Shown here in pieces: positions 47,738 through 59,388 of a stretch of 64,000 nt of DNA. Position 1 is the first letter of the stretch. Each line of letters starts with the position of its first letter. The DNA comes from Procambarus clarkii (taxonomy: Eukaryota; Arthropoda; Malacostraca; Decapoda; Cambaridae). The stretch covers positions 19,301,287-19,365,286 of the forward strand of contig NC_091175.1 in the NCBI RefSeq assembly GCF_040958095.1. Direction: 5' to 3'. The notes under the pieces are model-generated. The model was not told where the DNA came from and made no database searches. It worked only from the letters and a program-made list of their open reading frames with translations. A program made the translations under genes and the position numbers.

Positions 47738-47910
47738 TGCCATTCAAGAGGGGAACTTGATAAACACCTCCAAAGAGAATCTGATCAACTAAACTGTTAT
47801 TTGTATGTCAGGCTGCATGCAGCACGGTCCAACAGCTTGGTGGGTTAAGTGTCAGCTTAGTCTTGCAGGCACACTGATTCTCAAAAACAACTTGAGGTAA
47901 AGTAACCTTA
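47738..47910 (+). pseudogene. CR1-like LINE 3' end
   Basis: Reads FKRG-like then LDKHLQRESDQLNCYLYVRL, HAARSNSLVG and a terminal QKQLEV. This matches the final residues and start of the 3' tail of CR1-type LINEs. Confidence 0.65.
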
Positions 47911-49390
47911 CAGTATGGTTAAAGGGCAATGTGGATTATAGTGTAGTTCATGTTGTAGGTGGCACAGTGTGGATGTGGTTATACTGCATAGTTTATAATG
48001 TGGATGGTACTGCAGCACCAAGATATACATTCTTTCCCACTGTCTTGAGGGTGGGGAAGAATGGATATCTTGATCAGTAAATTAAATTTGATTGAATGTA
48101 CATCATAAATTTCATTTGAATGTACACTTATAATGCTGCTGTGGATGCAGTTTTAATAGTTGTAAAACTTTAACTAATGTTAAGAGGGGGCAAAACTACC
48201 TAATGATCAAATTGAAAAAGCTGTCCAAATAATAAATTATAACGTAATATGGTGTTTACTAAAAACAAACTGTAATTTTTATTAATTAATGATGAGTTTG
48301 GATGTGTGGTGGTTGAAACATGAAGGGATTCAAAAGTGAGAAAGTTATTCATGTCTATAACTTTGAAGGAAGAATAATCATATATTTAATGAGTTTTCTA
48401 TAAACATTGTTTATAAGATTATAAAATTTATTTTTTTTAAATAATAGTAACATATGAATGGATATACGTAAGTACGTATCCACATGGGAAAAATTCAACA
48501 AAAATTCTGAGCATTTTCATGTTGCAACACGTTTTCAAGAAATCCATACGGATGGAAAGAGAGAACAATTGAGGACACTTAAATTCTTTTACTGTTTTGT
48601 CTTGTTTTATACATGTTTATTGCTAATTGTAATATATACTGTAATTTATTAAATATAAAGTGTTAATATTTTTCAATGTATTTTAATGTTATAAATGAAA
48701 ACACGTGTACAAACATACTTCAGCATTCTCTTTTCTTACCACAAACATCGTTTGATTGTTATTACACTGGATCATTGGTCTATCTCACAAAATCCATTTG
48801 TTGTTTTGACCCACATTCTTTTTATTTGCTGCTTCTAATTGTACCCCCCTTGAATAATGTGTAAAATGCAACATGTGGGAAGAGACTGGGGGGTTATAGG
48901 TTTCTGGTAGAAGAATGTGGACTTGCCCAGTGCATTTTGGATACTGTCGAATAACTGTGGCAAGTGGCTAGGAATGTGGGAAACCAGCAAATGACTGTGT
49001 GCAGTGTGAAATGATTGTGAAGCACTGTACTGGCAGACCTGCATGTGTAGTAGCTCAAGGGTGTGTTAACACCATCTTATTCAAGTCTCTATAATGATTA
49101 ATATAAAATGTGAAAAGAGCATTATTTTTCTCAATTATATATATACATAGGCATACAGGGAATCTTGTTTGATGCATTAGTGATGATATTGTATTCATTT
49201 GGAACACTTATAGGCTGATATTGAATTACTCAAATCATTTTTGAATTATTTATGTAATAACAAATACATAACACAAAATTTTTCTAAAAATTATTTTTAT
49301 TTTTCATGGTACAGATATATTGTACCATGTGGAAATAACACAAATTGTTTTATTATAAATGCAGAAAACCAAAACAAAAAATAACCCTTC
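47911..49390. other. No gene recognised
   Basis: AT-rich; around 47930-48000 there is a weak relative of the 38-bp minisatellite (ggcacagtgtggatgtgg). No coding evidence. Confidence 0.4.
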
Positions 49391-49393
49391 AAA

Positions 49394-49450
49394 GTTGAGG
49401 ACCGGGCCGTGGGGACGTTGAGCCCTGAAATCATCGCAACGTAAGGTAAG
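49394..49450 (-). mobile_element. SINE tail fragment
   Basis: Contains gttgaggaccgggccgtggg and cctgaaatcatc, matching the tail of the SINE family at 27141 and 51421. Confidence 0.6.
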
Positions 49451-49487
49451 GTTCCCCAAAACAAAATACAAATATTGTTGCAGACAA

Positions 49488-49680
49488 TGAGACACAATAA
49501 TGTGGCTGAAAATATGATGACCAAACCACTCGTCAAAAGATGGAGAAACGACAACGTTCGGTCCGGCATGGACCACTATCAAGTCGTATGTGATCCCACA
49601 CATGATTTGATAATGGTCCAGGATGGACTGAAACGTCAGCATTTCTCCATCTTCTGATGTGTGGTTTCGTCAAAATACAA
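49488..49680. repeat. Inverted dimer of the short dispersed element
   Basis: The left half (from aatgagacacaataatgtgg) and right half (to ctgatgtgtggtttcgtc) are inverse copies, meeting near 49597. Confidence 0.7.
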
Positions 49681-50095
49681 TTATTGTTATTGGTTGTATT
49701 TATAATTTAGTTTCTGGTTACATGTACTGTAACATAATTTCTATTAACAAAATGGAGACTCAAATATTTTTAGGTTTGTAAATTTTCACTGCTAAATTAA
49801 GATATTTAATGGAACAGTTGAAACAACAATTTTTCTCTTACTAGATGTAATAAAAAAAACAAAAATTTCAGAATTTAGTGTTTTTGGTTGCATTTTGACT
49901 TTCGGTAGTGATGGGGTTAATTAAATTTGTTTTTACAGTATTTATTTATTTATTTTAAAATAAAAAAGGTACAATAGGTTGTGTTAGTGCAAATATTGTT
50001 GATTAATTGGTATATGTATATATATCCATGCTTCTACTTTGAATAAACAATTTTAAAATAAAGTGATGTTTGGTCTTTATGATGATAAACATTGC
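49681..50095. other. No gene seen
   Basis: AT-rich with no recognised element. Confidence 0.5.
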
Positions 50096-50099
50096 AGTA

Positions 50100-51049
50100 A
50101 AGTGCCACTGCAGAGTACTGTACTGGATTACAATAAAGGGGTCACTGTGACTGCAGAGTACTGGATTACAGTAAGGGGTCACTGTGACTACAGAGTACTG
50201 GATTACAGTAAGGGGTCACTGTGACTGCAGAGTACTGGATTACAGTAAGGGGTCACTGTGACTACAGAGTACTGGATTACAGTAAGGGGTCACTGTGACT
50301 ACAGAGTACTGGATTACAGTAAGGGGTCACTGTGACTACAGAGTACTGGATTACGGTAAGGGGTCACTGTGACTGCAGAGTACTGGATTACAGTAAGGGG
50401 TCACTGTGACTGCAGAGTACTGGATTACAGTAAGGGGTCACTGTGACTACAGAGTACTGGATTACAGTAAGGGGTCACTGTGACTACAGAGTACTGGATT
50501 ACAGTAAGGGGTCACTGTGACTGCAGAGTACTGGATTACAGTAAGGGGTCACTGTGACTACAGAGTACTGGATTACAGTAAGGGGTCACTGTGACTACAG
50601 AGTACCGGATTACAGTAAGGGGTCATTGTGACTACAGAGTACCGTATTATAGTAAGGTGTCATTGACTTCAGAGTTCTGGATTACAGTAAGGGATCACTG
50701 TGACTACAGAGTACTGAAATACAGTAAGGAATCACTGTGACTACAGAGTACTAGATTACAGTAAGAGGTCACTGTGACTACAGAGTACTGGATTATGGTA
50801 AGGGGTCACTGTGACTACAGAGTATTGGATTGCAGTAAGGGGTCACTGTGACTACAGAGTATTGAATTACAGTAAGGGGTCACTGTGACTACAGAGTACT
50901 GGATTACAGTAAGGGGTCACTGTGACTACAGAGTACTGGATTACAGATTACAGTAAGGGGTCACTGTGACTACAGAGTACCAGATTACAGTAAGGTGTCA
51001 CTGACTACAGAGTACTGGATTACAGTAAGGGGTCACTGTGACTACAGAG
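50100..51049. repeat. 37-bp minisatellite (about 26 copies)
   Basis: Unit: actacagagtactggattac plus agtaaggggtcactgtg. The left two-thirds is very homogeneous and the right third more diverged. It continues for about one unit after the Tigger insert (52744-52785). Confidence 0.95.
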
Positions 51050-51321
51050 TACAGTGGCACCTCGACTTACGATAATTTCGAGTTACGATTTAAATTTGAT
51101 CGAAAAATGCGACTCGACATACGATGGTGTTGTCGACTAACAATAGTATTTGTTGGTACACGTTTGGGTCAACCGAGCGCATGGTTCCCGGTCATGCAGG
51201 CCGCCCTGCCTCAGTTTACTACAGCTGCCCGCTTAGTGACGATCACGCCTATAAGAAATTCAGTTTTTGTGGTGATTTTTTGCTTTTTGAACATAAAAGT
51301 AATTATTATATATCATGCCAT

Positions 51322-52473
51322 GAGTCCCAAGAAAGTCAGTGGCAAGGTTCAACATATGAAAACCCATGTAAGGATGACCATAGAGCAAAAACAAGAGGTC
51401 ATTCATAAATATGAAGATGGTTATCTTGAGGTTATCTTGAGATGATTTCGGGGCTTTAGTGTCCCCGCGGCCCGGTCCTCGACCAGGCCTCCACCCCCAG
51501 GAAGCAGCCCGTGACAGCTGACTAACACCCAGGTACCTATTTTACTGCTAGGTAACAGGAGCATAGGGTGAAAGAAACTCTGCCCATTGTTTCTCGCCGG
51601 CGCCTGGGATCGAACCCAGGACCACAGGATCACAAGTCCAGCGTGCTGTCCGCTCGGCCGACCGGCTCCCTGTCTCCCATGGTGTGCGGGTTGTTGAACT
51701 AGCTAGGCAGTACAACAAATCTCGGTCAACGATATCCACCATACTGGCTAAGAAAAAGAACATTATGAGTGCTAAAGTGGCAAAAGGCGTATCAATAATC
51801 ACGAAACATAGAACACAAACACTTGAGGATGTTGAGCAGTTATTATTAATTTGGATACACAGCAAGTAGTTAGCGGGTGATAGAGTTTCAGAGGCCATCA
51901 ATTGTGAAAAAGCAAGGAAATTGCATGAAGACCTTTTAAAGAAAACCCCTGGAACGAGTGATACAAATGTGAAAGAGTTTAAGGCAAGCAGAGATGGTTT
52001 GAGAAATTTAGAAAAAGAAGTGGCATTCATAGTGCTCTGAGTGTTGTGTGTTGCGAGCTGGTGAGAAACACAGCGAAGAACTGACCACCGAAGAACTTCA
52101 CTAGGAGGAGCAACAAGAGACAGCTGAGGAAATTTCTTCAGGGGAGGAGGAGACAGTACAGAATGTCCCTTCCTCATTAATTAAGAAAATGTGTGCAGCA
52201 TGGGAAGAATTGCAAACTTTTGGTGAAACGACCCACCCAAATCATGGTGCAGTAGGCCATTGCCTTAATCTGACACTGATGCCTCACTACAGACAAAAAT
52301 TAAAACACATGGAAAAACAAAAATCTCTGGAAACGTTTTTAGTGAGACAAACAAGCAGTGAATCACAACCAGGTCCTAGTGGTATGCAGGCAAAACGTAG
52401 GAGAGAGAGTACCCCAGAGAAGTCATCACTGCCTGATGTTATAATGAAAGGAGAATCTCCTTCCAAACAGTAA
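51322..52473 (+). pseudogene. Tigger-like transposase, N- and C-terminal parts only
   Basis: N-terminal helix-turn-helix: MSPKKVSGKVQHMKTH, VRMTIEQKQEVIHKYEDG (cut by the SINE), then VVELARQYNKSRSTISTIL, FKASR and, after a frameshift, FEKFRKRSGIHSALSVV. The DDE catalytic core is absent. The C-terminal part then reads KKMCAAWEELQTFGE and MPHYRQKLKHMEKQKSLETF, typical of Tigger proteins. The product could bind element ends at most. Confidence 0.8.
51421..51668 (-). mobile_element. tRNA-derived SINE nested in the Tigger element
   Basis: On the minus strand: head with gagcggacagcacgctggac, B box gggttcgatccca, body gtttctttcaccctatgctc and tail gaggcctggtcgaggaccgg, ending ctcaagataa. It splits the codon run for YEDG; an ATGG duplication may flank it. 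Confidence 0.88.
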
Positions 52474-52892
52474 TACCTCTCCTCCTCCTCCCTCCTCACC
52501 ATCTTCCATACGCATCATGAGTCCTCCATAAAGGTAAGATAAACATATGCACTGTATTGTAGTTAGGAAAAAAACATTGTATTCAGTATAAAATGTATTT
52601 GTAAGTTAAAATTTTGGAGGGTGGGGAACGGATTAATTCAATTCCCTTTATTTCTTATGGGAAAAATCGCTTCGACTTATGATATTTCGACTTACGATCC
52701 GTCTCTGGGAACGGATTATCATCATAAGTCGAAGCCTCACTGTACTGGATTACAGTTAGGGGTCATTGTGACTACAGAGTAGCAGCATAAGAAACATTTA
52801 TGAAGTCCTACAGCTCTCCACTTCCATATAGTTGAGACACAAGAACTGTTCTCCCCATCCTTTGTCATCTGTAAATTTACTAGTACAGTACA

Positions 52893-53165
52893 AGAGAGCC
52901 CTGTGGCTGAGTGGACAGCACTTGGGACTCATAATCCTGGGTTTGATCCCTGGTTATGGCAGAAACAAATGGGCAGTTTCTTTCACCCTTATGCTCCTGT
53001 TACCTAGTATTAAATAGGTACCCAGGAGTTAGACAGCTGCTACAGGGTGTTTTCTGGGGGCGTTCCCCCCCCCCCCCCTCCCTGTCTGGTTCGTTGTAGC
53101 TGTGAGGGGGGCTTGGTGGACGGCTGCCGGAGTGTGATGCTCCATGGGTCAGTCCTCGGACCTTT
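52893..53165 (+). mobile_element. tRNA-derived SINE (third copy of this family)
   Basis: Head ccctgtggctgagtggacag, B box gggtttgatccctgg, body gtttctttcacccttatgct and aataggtacccaggagttag. The 3' part after 53060 is altered by a C-run and unrelated sequence. Confidence 0.8.
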
Positions 53166-53951
53166 TGCAGCCTTATGCTCCTGCTGCTGTCTTTACAAAT
53201 TGTGCTAGACATCTTTTCCTTTTCCTCGTGTTTCATTTTTCTGCCCCCCTCTTCTTTCAAATTGTCATTTCCCGCCGACCTTTTGCTTGTTTTGATCATT
53301 CTCTCACCCTTCTTTTGTTTTGACACCCGGGTGTTTGAGGAGGGATACTCTTGCACCCATAGAACTGTAGTACCCAACGTCGAGAGCGAGGGGACCCTTT
53401 TATTGTCAATCCTCCTTTCATCACTGAACCCGATCTCGACGGACTGACGGTTCTTAAGGTGCCGTTTGTGGGGCGTATATACTCACGACGCACCCCTGGG
53501 GGACCCCGGCAAGATCAGCAATAAGTCTCTTGTTGGGTGTCCTGCCTCTAATTGTGGCTCTGTGGTGGGTGTGGGGCACATTCGTGAATGAAAGTCTTAC
53601 CTCTCGTTTTTATGTCGATAAATGCCATTCCTCTTATGATTTCTCAGGCTCGTGGGATGGGCGACCAAGCCCCCTCGAGTCGGACTGTGTTGGAAGACCG
53701 GGCTCTGTTGCCCCTGCTACATTGGGCCCAGACCTAGCTCCTCCTTTGACAACCCTCCTGACTACTCCCCTCTCTCCTCTGTGGTTTGCCATAGCCCCCA
53801 GCGGTTACCACCCCGTCCCCTTGCGCGGCTCAGTCTCTCACTGTGATTACTGCACCTTTTAACCCCTCTCTCTCTCTCTGGGGGTTCTCATCGCCGTCCC
53901 TGCCATGGCCACACTCGCAAGATCCCTTCCCATACTAATACGTACCAAGCC

Positions 53952-54900
53952 TTGTTTGGTCCTACATCGTGGGCTAAATACTTTGATCTCCTCCCTCTAG
54001 ATTCTACACCTCCTTATGATTTCTCACTCCATAAACACCTTGTTGATTCGGTGGATGCCTCTGTTACTTTTAGCCCCACCTGTTTAGGTACACGTGTCGT
54101 CGCTGCTCCTTCACCGGATGCAGCTACTCGCTTAGCTGCATTGTCCTGCATTGGAGAGACCCCTGTTTGGGTCTCCAAAAACGCTCGGTTAAATGCCAGT
54201 GTTGGCACTGTTCTCCTCCCGCACCATGTTGCAACTGGTGTTAGGGACCTGAAAGACTGCCATGAGGATATTAAACATATCCTTCGAAGCCCAAGGCCAT
54301 CCTGTCCTCCAGGTAGACACGTTCACTCAACCCCTTCGGGGTCGTCGCCGTCAGCCCCTTCGAGTTGTGAAAATCACCTTTGATAGTAGGACCCTTCTGC
54401 CCTCTATAATTCTTGCTGGTGCCAGATGCTCCGTTCAGGAGTACATTCTCTCTCCTAGACTTTGCAATAATTGCTGGAAGTTCGGGCATGGTGTCCTTAA
54501 ATGCTCAAGTACTGTGTATCTATGCCCCATGTGTGGGGCCGATGATCACACATTAAATCGAGTGCACTTCTCCCCAGGCTCACTGCCTCAATTGCGGTGA
54601 GGCCCACCCTACGTTCTTCCGATCGTGTATACGCTACAAATTTGAGGAAGCCGTCCTCAACTTGAAACACCAGGAACGTCTGCCTTTTCCTGAAGCGAGA
54701 CGCCAAGTTCGCCGTCTCACCCCTTTCGCTGGCATATCCTACGCTCGCGTGTTGCGTTCTACCTCTCCTCGTCCTTCCCACCTTACTCAAGTCTCACAAC
54801 CGTTTCCAGACCTTAGACTCGGACACGCCCACCACCTCCTCCACTGTTCCTTTACGTTCTGTCCCGAAGGGGCCCCCTCCTGATTCTACATCTGAAGTTC
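53952..54900 (+). pseudogene. Jockey-like LINE ORF1 (frameshifted)
   Basis: First frame (53952-54383): SWAKYFDLLPLDSTPPYDFS and RLNASVGTVLLPHHVATGV. Second frame (54262-54600): QPLRVVKITFDSRTLLPS and SPRLCNNCWKFGHGVLKC, a zinc knuckle, followed by YLCPMCGADDHT. Third frame: CLNCGEAHPTFFRSC, YKFEEAVLNLKHQERLPFPE and GISYARVL. An RNA-binding ORF1 product is inferred from the knuckles. Confidence 0.7.
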
Positions 54901-55568
54901 CTCCCTTCCTACCCAGTCTGCCATGTCTTCTGTATGTTCTTTCTCCTCTCCCTCTGATCCTCCTTCCCATCATTCTCCTCCGCCTCTTGGCTCTCCACAC
55001 CCCCTGTCTGTGCGGGCTGATGTCCATCACTCTCCCAGAGGTCATGTTGTTCGCTCTCGTTTGTCTTCTCCTATTGAGACGATCGAGTCTGTTGCCTAGT
55101 ACATTGCTACTGGGACACCTGTCTCTTTGAGTCAGAAACGTAAACCTGGCTCCTCTCCTTCATCCTCCCCGGCAGGTAAGAAGGCATCATTCACTTCCTC
55201 ATCCCCCACTGACTCTCGATCCGTCCCCTTCCATTTCGGTGATTGGGCCCCCTGTCTCAGCTATGGAGGTTTCTTTAACCCCTGATTCCCTCTCAGTTAC
55301 TGCCCTGGCTGAGGTGCGCTCGATCCCTGGTTACTGCCCCCTTCCCCTCCTCCTGCTGTCCTTGACCTCCCCTCTCGGTTGTCTCCTCCTCCTCCGGACT
55401 CTACCCGTCCGTCTCTGGTCTATCATCCCGTTCCCTTCACTCCATCCTTACTCAGTTTACCCATGCCCAATTGACCCTGATCCTGATCCTGAGCTTATTT
55501 AATATACTGTGTTCTTCTTTACCATTGCTTCTTCATTGTTCTCTGTTACTGTTCTTTCTCCTTTTGAT

Positions 55569-56235
55569 AATGTCTATTCTTCAATGGAATATTCGTGGAT
55601 TTTATGCCAACTTTCATGAACTCCAACTTCTAATTACACATTTTTCACCACTTTGTGCTTGTCTCCAGGAACCGGTGCTTGGTGCTCGTCCTGGTCACTT
55701 CTGTGGTTCTTCCTTTTTTCCCCAGCTCTTGCTGGGGCCCATAACTCTACTGCTCTCTTGATTCGTACTGATATTCCCTTCGTCTCCCTACTGTTTCCAT
55801 CGCCTAACCATTGTTCTGCTGCCCGTGTTTTGTGAGTAAATGGTATACAGTCTGTTTCATTTATCTTCCCCAAATGTCCCGCTTTCCCTTCCTGATCTTA
55901 TAAGCACCTCCTGGACTCCTTGCCAGAGCCAGTGCTCCTGTTGGGTGATTTCAACTGTCGACATACCCTCAAGGGTGATGTTCTGACAAACACCCGAGGC
56001 CGCCGCCTTGAACCGTTTGTCCTCTCTTCTTCTCTGTCTCTTCTGATTTCTGGTGAGCCCACCCATGTGGACTCTCGAACTCAAACCTTTTCCTGTCTTG
56101 ATCTTTCTCTCTGTTCGTCGTCCCTTTACTTAGATCTCACGTGGCGGGTTCTTGATTACCTCCATAACAGTGACCATTTCCCCATCCTTGTTTCCTTTTT
56201 ATCTTTTTCACCCTCCCCTCTCCTTCCCATGTTTT
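55569..56235 (+). pseudogene. Jockey-like LINE ORF2, endonuclease domain
   Basis: Starts MSILQWNIRGFYANFHELQ (first catalytic Asn in QWN), then CACLQEPVL, APVLLLGDFNCRH (active-site DFN block), SGEPTHVDS, LDLSLCSSSL and finally LHNSDHFPILVSF (SDH motif). Two frame changes occur between 55700 and 55920. All main EEP motifs are present, but the element is cut directly afterwards. Confidence 0.75.
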
Positions 56236-58368
56236 TGGCCGCTAGCGGCGAAAATGGTGCGGTTTTTGGCCGGTAGCGGCGAAAATCGCGCTATTTTTGC
56301 CCGCCAGCTGCAAAAATCGCAAAGTTTCTGGCCGCTAGCGGCGAAAATCGCACGATTTTTGGCCGCTAGTGGCGAAAATCGCCCCATTTTTGGCCACTAG
56401 CGGCGAAAATAGCCCCTTTTTTGGCCGCTAGCGGCGAAAATCGGTCGACTTTTCGCAGGTAGCGGCGAAATTCGCGCGATTTTTGCCCACCAGCTACAAA
56501 AATCGCATGGTTTCTGGCCGCTAGCGTCGAAAATAGCGCGGTTTTCGGCCGTTAGCGGCAAAAATCGCCCGATTTTTGGCCGCTAGCGGCGAAAACCGCA
56601 CGGTTTTTGGCCGCAAGCGGCGAAAATCGCGCTATTTTTTTCCGGTAGCGGCGAAAATATCGATTTTTGCACGCCAGCTGCGAAAATCGCATGGTTTTTG
56701 GCCGCTAGAGGCGAAAATCGCGCTATTTTTGGCCGGTAGCGGCGAAAATCGCGATTTTTGCCCGCCAGCATCGAAAATCGCATGTTTTTGGCCGCTAGCG
56801 GCGAAAATCGCGCGGTTTTTGGCCGGTAGCGGCGAAAATCGCGCTATTTTTGCCGGCCAGCTGCAAAAATCGCATAGTTCTGGCCGCTAGCGGCGAAAAT
56901 TGCGCGAATTTTGGCCGCTAGCAGCGAAATTCACACGATTTTTGGCAGCTAGCGGCGAAATTTGCACGATTTTTGGCCGCTAGCGGCGAAAATCGCCCCA
57001 TTTTTGGCCGCTAGCGGCGAAAATAGCCCCTTTTTTGGCCGCTAGCGGCGAAAATCGGTCGATTTTTGGCAGGTAGCGGCGAAATTCGCGCGATTTTTGC
57101 CCGCCAGCTGCAAAAATCGCATGGTTTCTGGCCGCTAGCTTCGAAAATAGCGCGGTTTTCGGCCGTTAGCGGCAAAAAATCGCCCGATTTTTGGCCGGTA
57201 GCGGCGAAAATCGCGCTATTTTTGGCCGGTAGCGGCGAAAATCGCGATTTTTGCCTGCCAGCTGCAAAAATCCCATGTTTTTGGCCGCTAGTGGCGAAAA
57301 TGGTGCGGTTTTTGGCCGGTAGCGGCGAAAATCGCGCTATATTTGCCCGCCAGCTGCAAAAATCGCAAAGTTTCTGGCCGCTAGCGGCGAAAATCGCACG
57401 ATTTTTGGCCGCTAGCGGCGAAAATCGCCCCATTTTTGGCCGCTAGCGGCGAAAATAGCCCCTTTTTTGGCCGCTAGCGGCGAAAATAGCCCCTTTTTTG
57501 GCCGCTAGCGGCGAAAATAACCCCTTTTTTGGCCGCTAGCGGCGAAAATCGGTCGATTTTTCGCAGGTAGCGGCGAAATTCGCGCGGTTTTTGGCAGCTA
57601 GCGGCGAAATTTGCACGATTTTTGGCCGCTAGCGGCGAAAATCGCCCCATTTTTGGCCGCTAGCGGCGAAAATAGCCCCTTTTTTGGCCGCTAGCGGCGA
57701 AAATCGGTCGATTTTTGGCAGGTAGCGGCGAAATTCGCGCGATTTTTGCCCGCCAGCTGCAAAAATCGCATGGTTTCTGGCCGCTAGCGTCGAAAATAGC
57801 GCGGTTTTCGGCCGTTAGAGGCAATATCGCCCGATTTTTGGCCGCTAGCGGCGAAAACCGAACGGTTTTTGGCCGCAAGCGGCGAAAATCGCGCTATTTT
57901 TGGCCGGTAGCGGCGAAAATCGCGATTTTTGCACGCCAGCTGCGAAAATCGCATGGTTTTTGGCCGCTAGAGCCGATAATCGCGCTATTTTTGGCCGGTA
58001 GCGGCGAAAATCGCGATTTTTGCCCGCCAGCTGCGAAAATCGCATGTTTTTGGCCACTAGCGGCGAAAATCGCGCGGTTTTTGACCGGTAGCGGCGAAAA
58101 TCGCGCTATTTTTGCCCGCCAGCTGCAAAAATCGCATAGTTTCTGGCCGCTAGCGGCGAAAATCGCGCGATTTTTGGCCGCTAGCGGCGAAATTCGCACG
58201 ATTTTTGGCCGCTAGCGTCGAAATTTGCACGATTTTTGGCCGCTAGCCACGAAAATCACCCCATTTTTGGCCGCTAGCGGCGAAAATAGCCCCTTTTTTG
58301 GCCGCTAGCGGCGAAAATCGGTCGATTTTTGGCAGGTAGCGGCGAAATTCGCGCGATTTTGCCCGCCA
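56236..58368. repeat. 31-bp palindromic satellite, first block
   Basis: Monomer near ggccgctagcggcgaaaat plus cgcgcgattttt (31 bp), with variants containing ccggtagcggcg, cccgccagctgc and a 28-bp short form. Each monomer has two dyads: GCCGCTAGCGGC and ATCGCGCGAT. It starts directly inside the Jockey-like LINE. Confidence 0.97.
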
Positions 58369-59388
58369 TGTTACGGCCCTCTCGGGTCGCAACCGGGTTC
58401 TTTCTCTGATGTTGTTAGAGGTAGGGTATCCGGCCCCAAGCTAGTAGGGGCTTTCAAGGGATGTGATCCGTAACGCAAGTAAAATAAAAGGGGAAGGGAG
58501 ACAAAGGCAAAAACTTAATATAATTATCACCGTCACCATAAATAATATAAAGATTATCACAAGGGGGAGGAATAAACACTATAATGTACAACGTAGTCTT
58601 CCTCTGAAGACTCTGGACGTTCACGGTGCTCAATGATACTGAGCTCTTGGCCCTCTTGTGGCCTCATGACGAATCCTTCGATTCTCTTGAGTCTACCCTG
58701 GCCACAGGCCAGCCAAATCACAGTTCCACTGGGGGCACCGTCGTGGAGGCCATCAACCACAAGTCCAGCCGGTAGCTGGCAGGTTCCAATCAGCAACGCT
58801 TTTTAGGCCACTCCACGATCGATACTAGGGTAGCGAGCCCTAGTCAGGAGCCTCGTGTGATCCCACAGACCACTCTCCTTGCCACAACACCCCAGTGGTT
58901 AAGCGTCTCCACCAGTCAGTCCCGGGTACGACAATCCCTCAGCTGCCTCGTCACAGACAGGCTAACACCACAGTGTTCATCCGGGGGGGGGGGGGGGGGT
59001 GACTCACAGCTGCTGCAGCAAACACTTAGAGACAAGACGGCTGCCTTGGGTAGACTGATCCAACTTCCATTACAGCAGTCCCAGGTCGACTCTGTAATCA
59101 GACACGTCATCAGTACTAGGGACACTCTAGGGCACGTCACTTACCGACTCAGACCCAAACGCCCACCTATCCACTCCATAGATGGCGTTGCTGTCTAAGC
59201 GCCACCTCACCAGAGGTCAGCAGCGGCTGTGTTATGAGCTGATCAGGACGGGAAACTAGCCCTTGTGGCTGGTATTTCCTGTCCTCACTTGATGGCGCCG
59301 TCCATTTGCAGGGGGTTTCGGGAGCTGACCCACAGATGGCGTGGTCGTCACTGCTCCGTGCTCGGACGCTGGGCTCAGGTCCGTAACA
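58369..59388. mobile_element. Solo LTR of an LTR retrotransposon (1020 bp)
   Basis: Begins TGTTACGGCCCTCTCGGG and ends AGGTCCGTAACA. This gives TG...CA ends with an 8-bp terminal inverted match (TGTTACGG/CCGTAACA). A 5-bp duplication CGCCA flanks it (58364-58368 and 59389-59393). No internal coding. aataaaagggg at about 58483 may be a poly(A) signal. A G17 run lies at about 58982-58999. Superfamily (Gypsy or other) not assigned. Confidence 0.82.

Larger units (their letters stand above)
51052..52742 (+). mobile_element. Tigger/pogo-like transposon, internally deleted (1691 bp)
   Basis: Left end CAGTGGCACCTCGACTTACG, right end the complement of CAGTGAGGCTTCGACTTATG. TA duplicated at 51050-51051 and 52743-52744 within the minisatellite unit (gagTActgg). 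A SINE is nested at 51421-51668. Confidence 0.9.
53170..56235 (+). mobile_element. Jockey-like LINE, 5' part
   Basis: Leader (53170-53640), zinc-knuckle ORF1 and the endonuclease start of ORF2 on the plus strand, cut at 56235 by satellite DNA. The RT is absent. Confidence 0.75.

Noticed and set aside
50100..51049. Regular 37-bp direct repeats reminiscent of a CRISPR array
   Set aside because: The units are contiguous with no unique spacers, and the context is a eukaryotic genome with spliced genes. It is a minisatellite.
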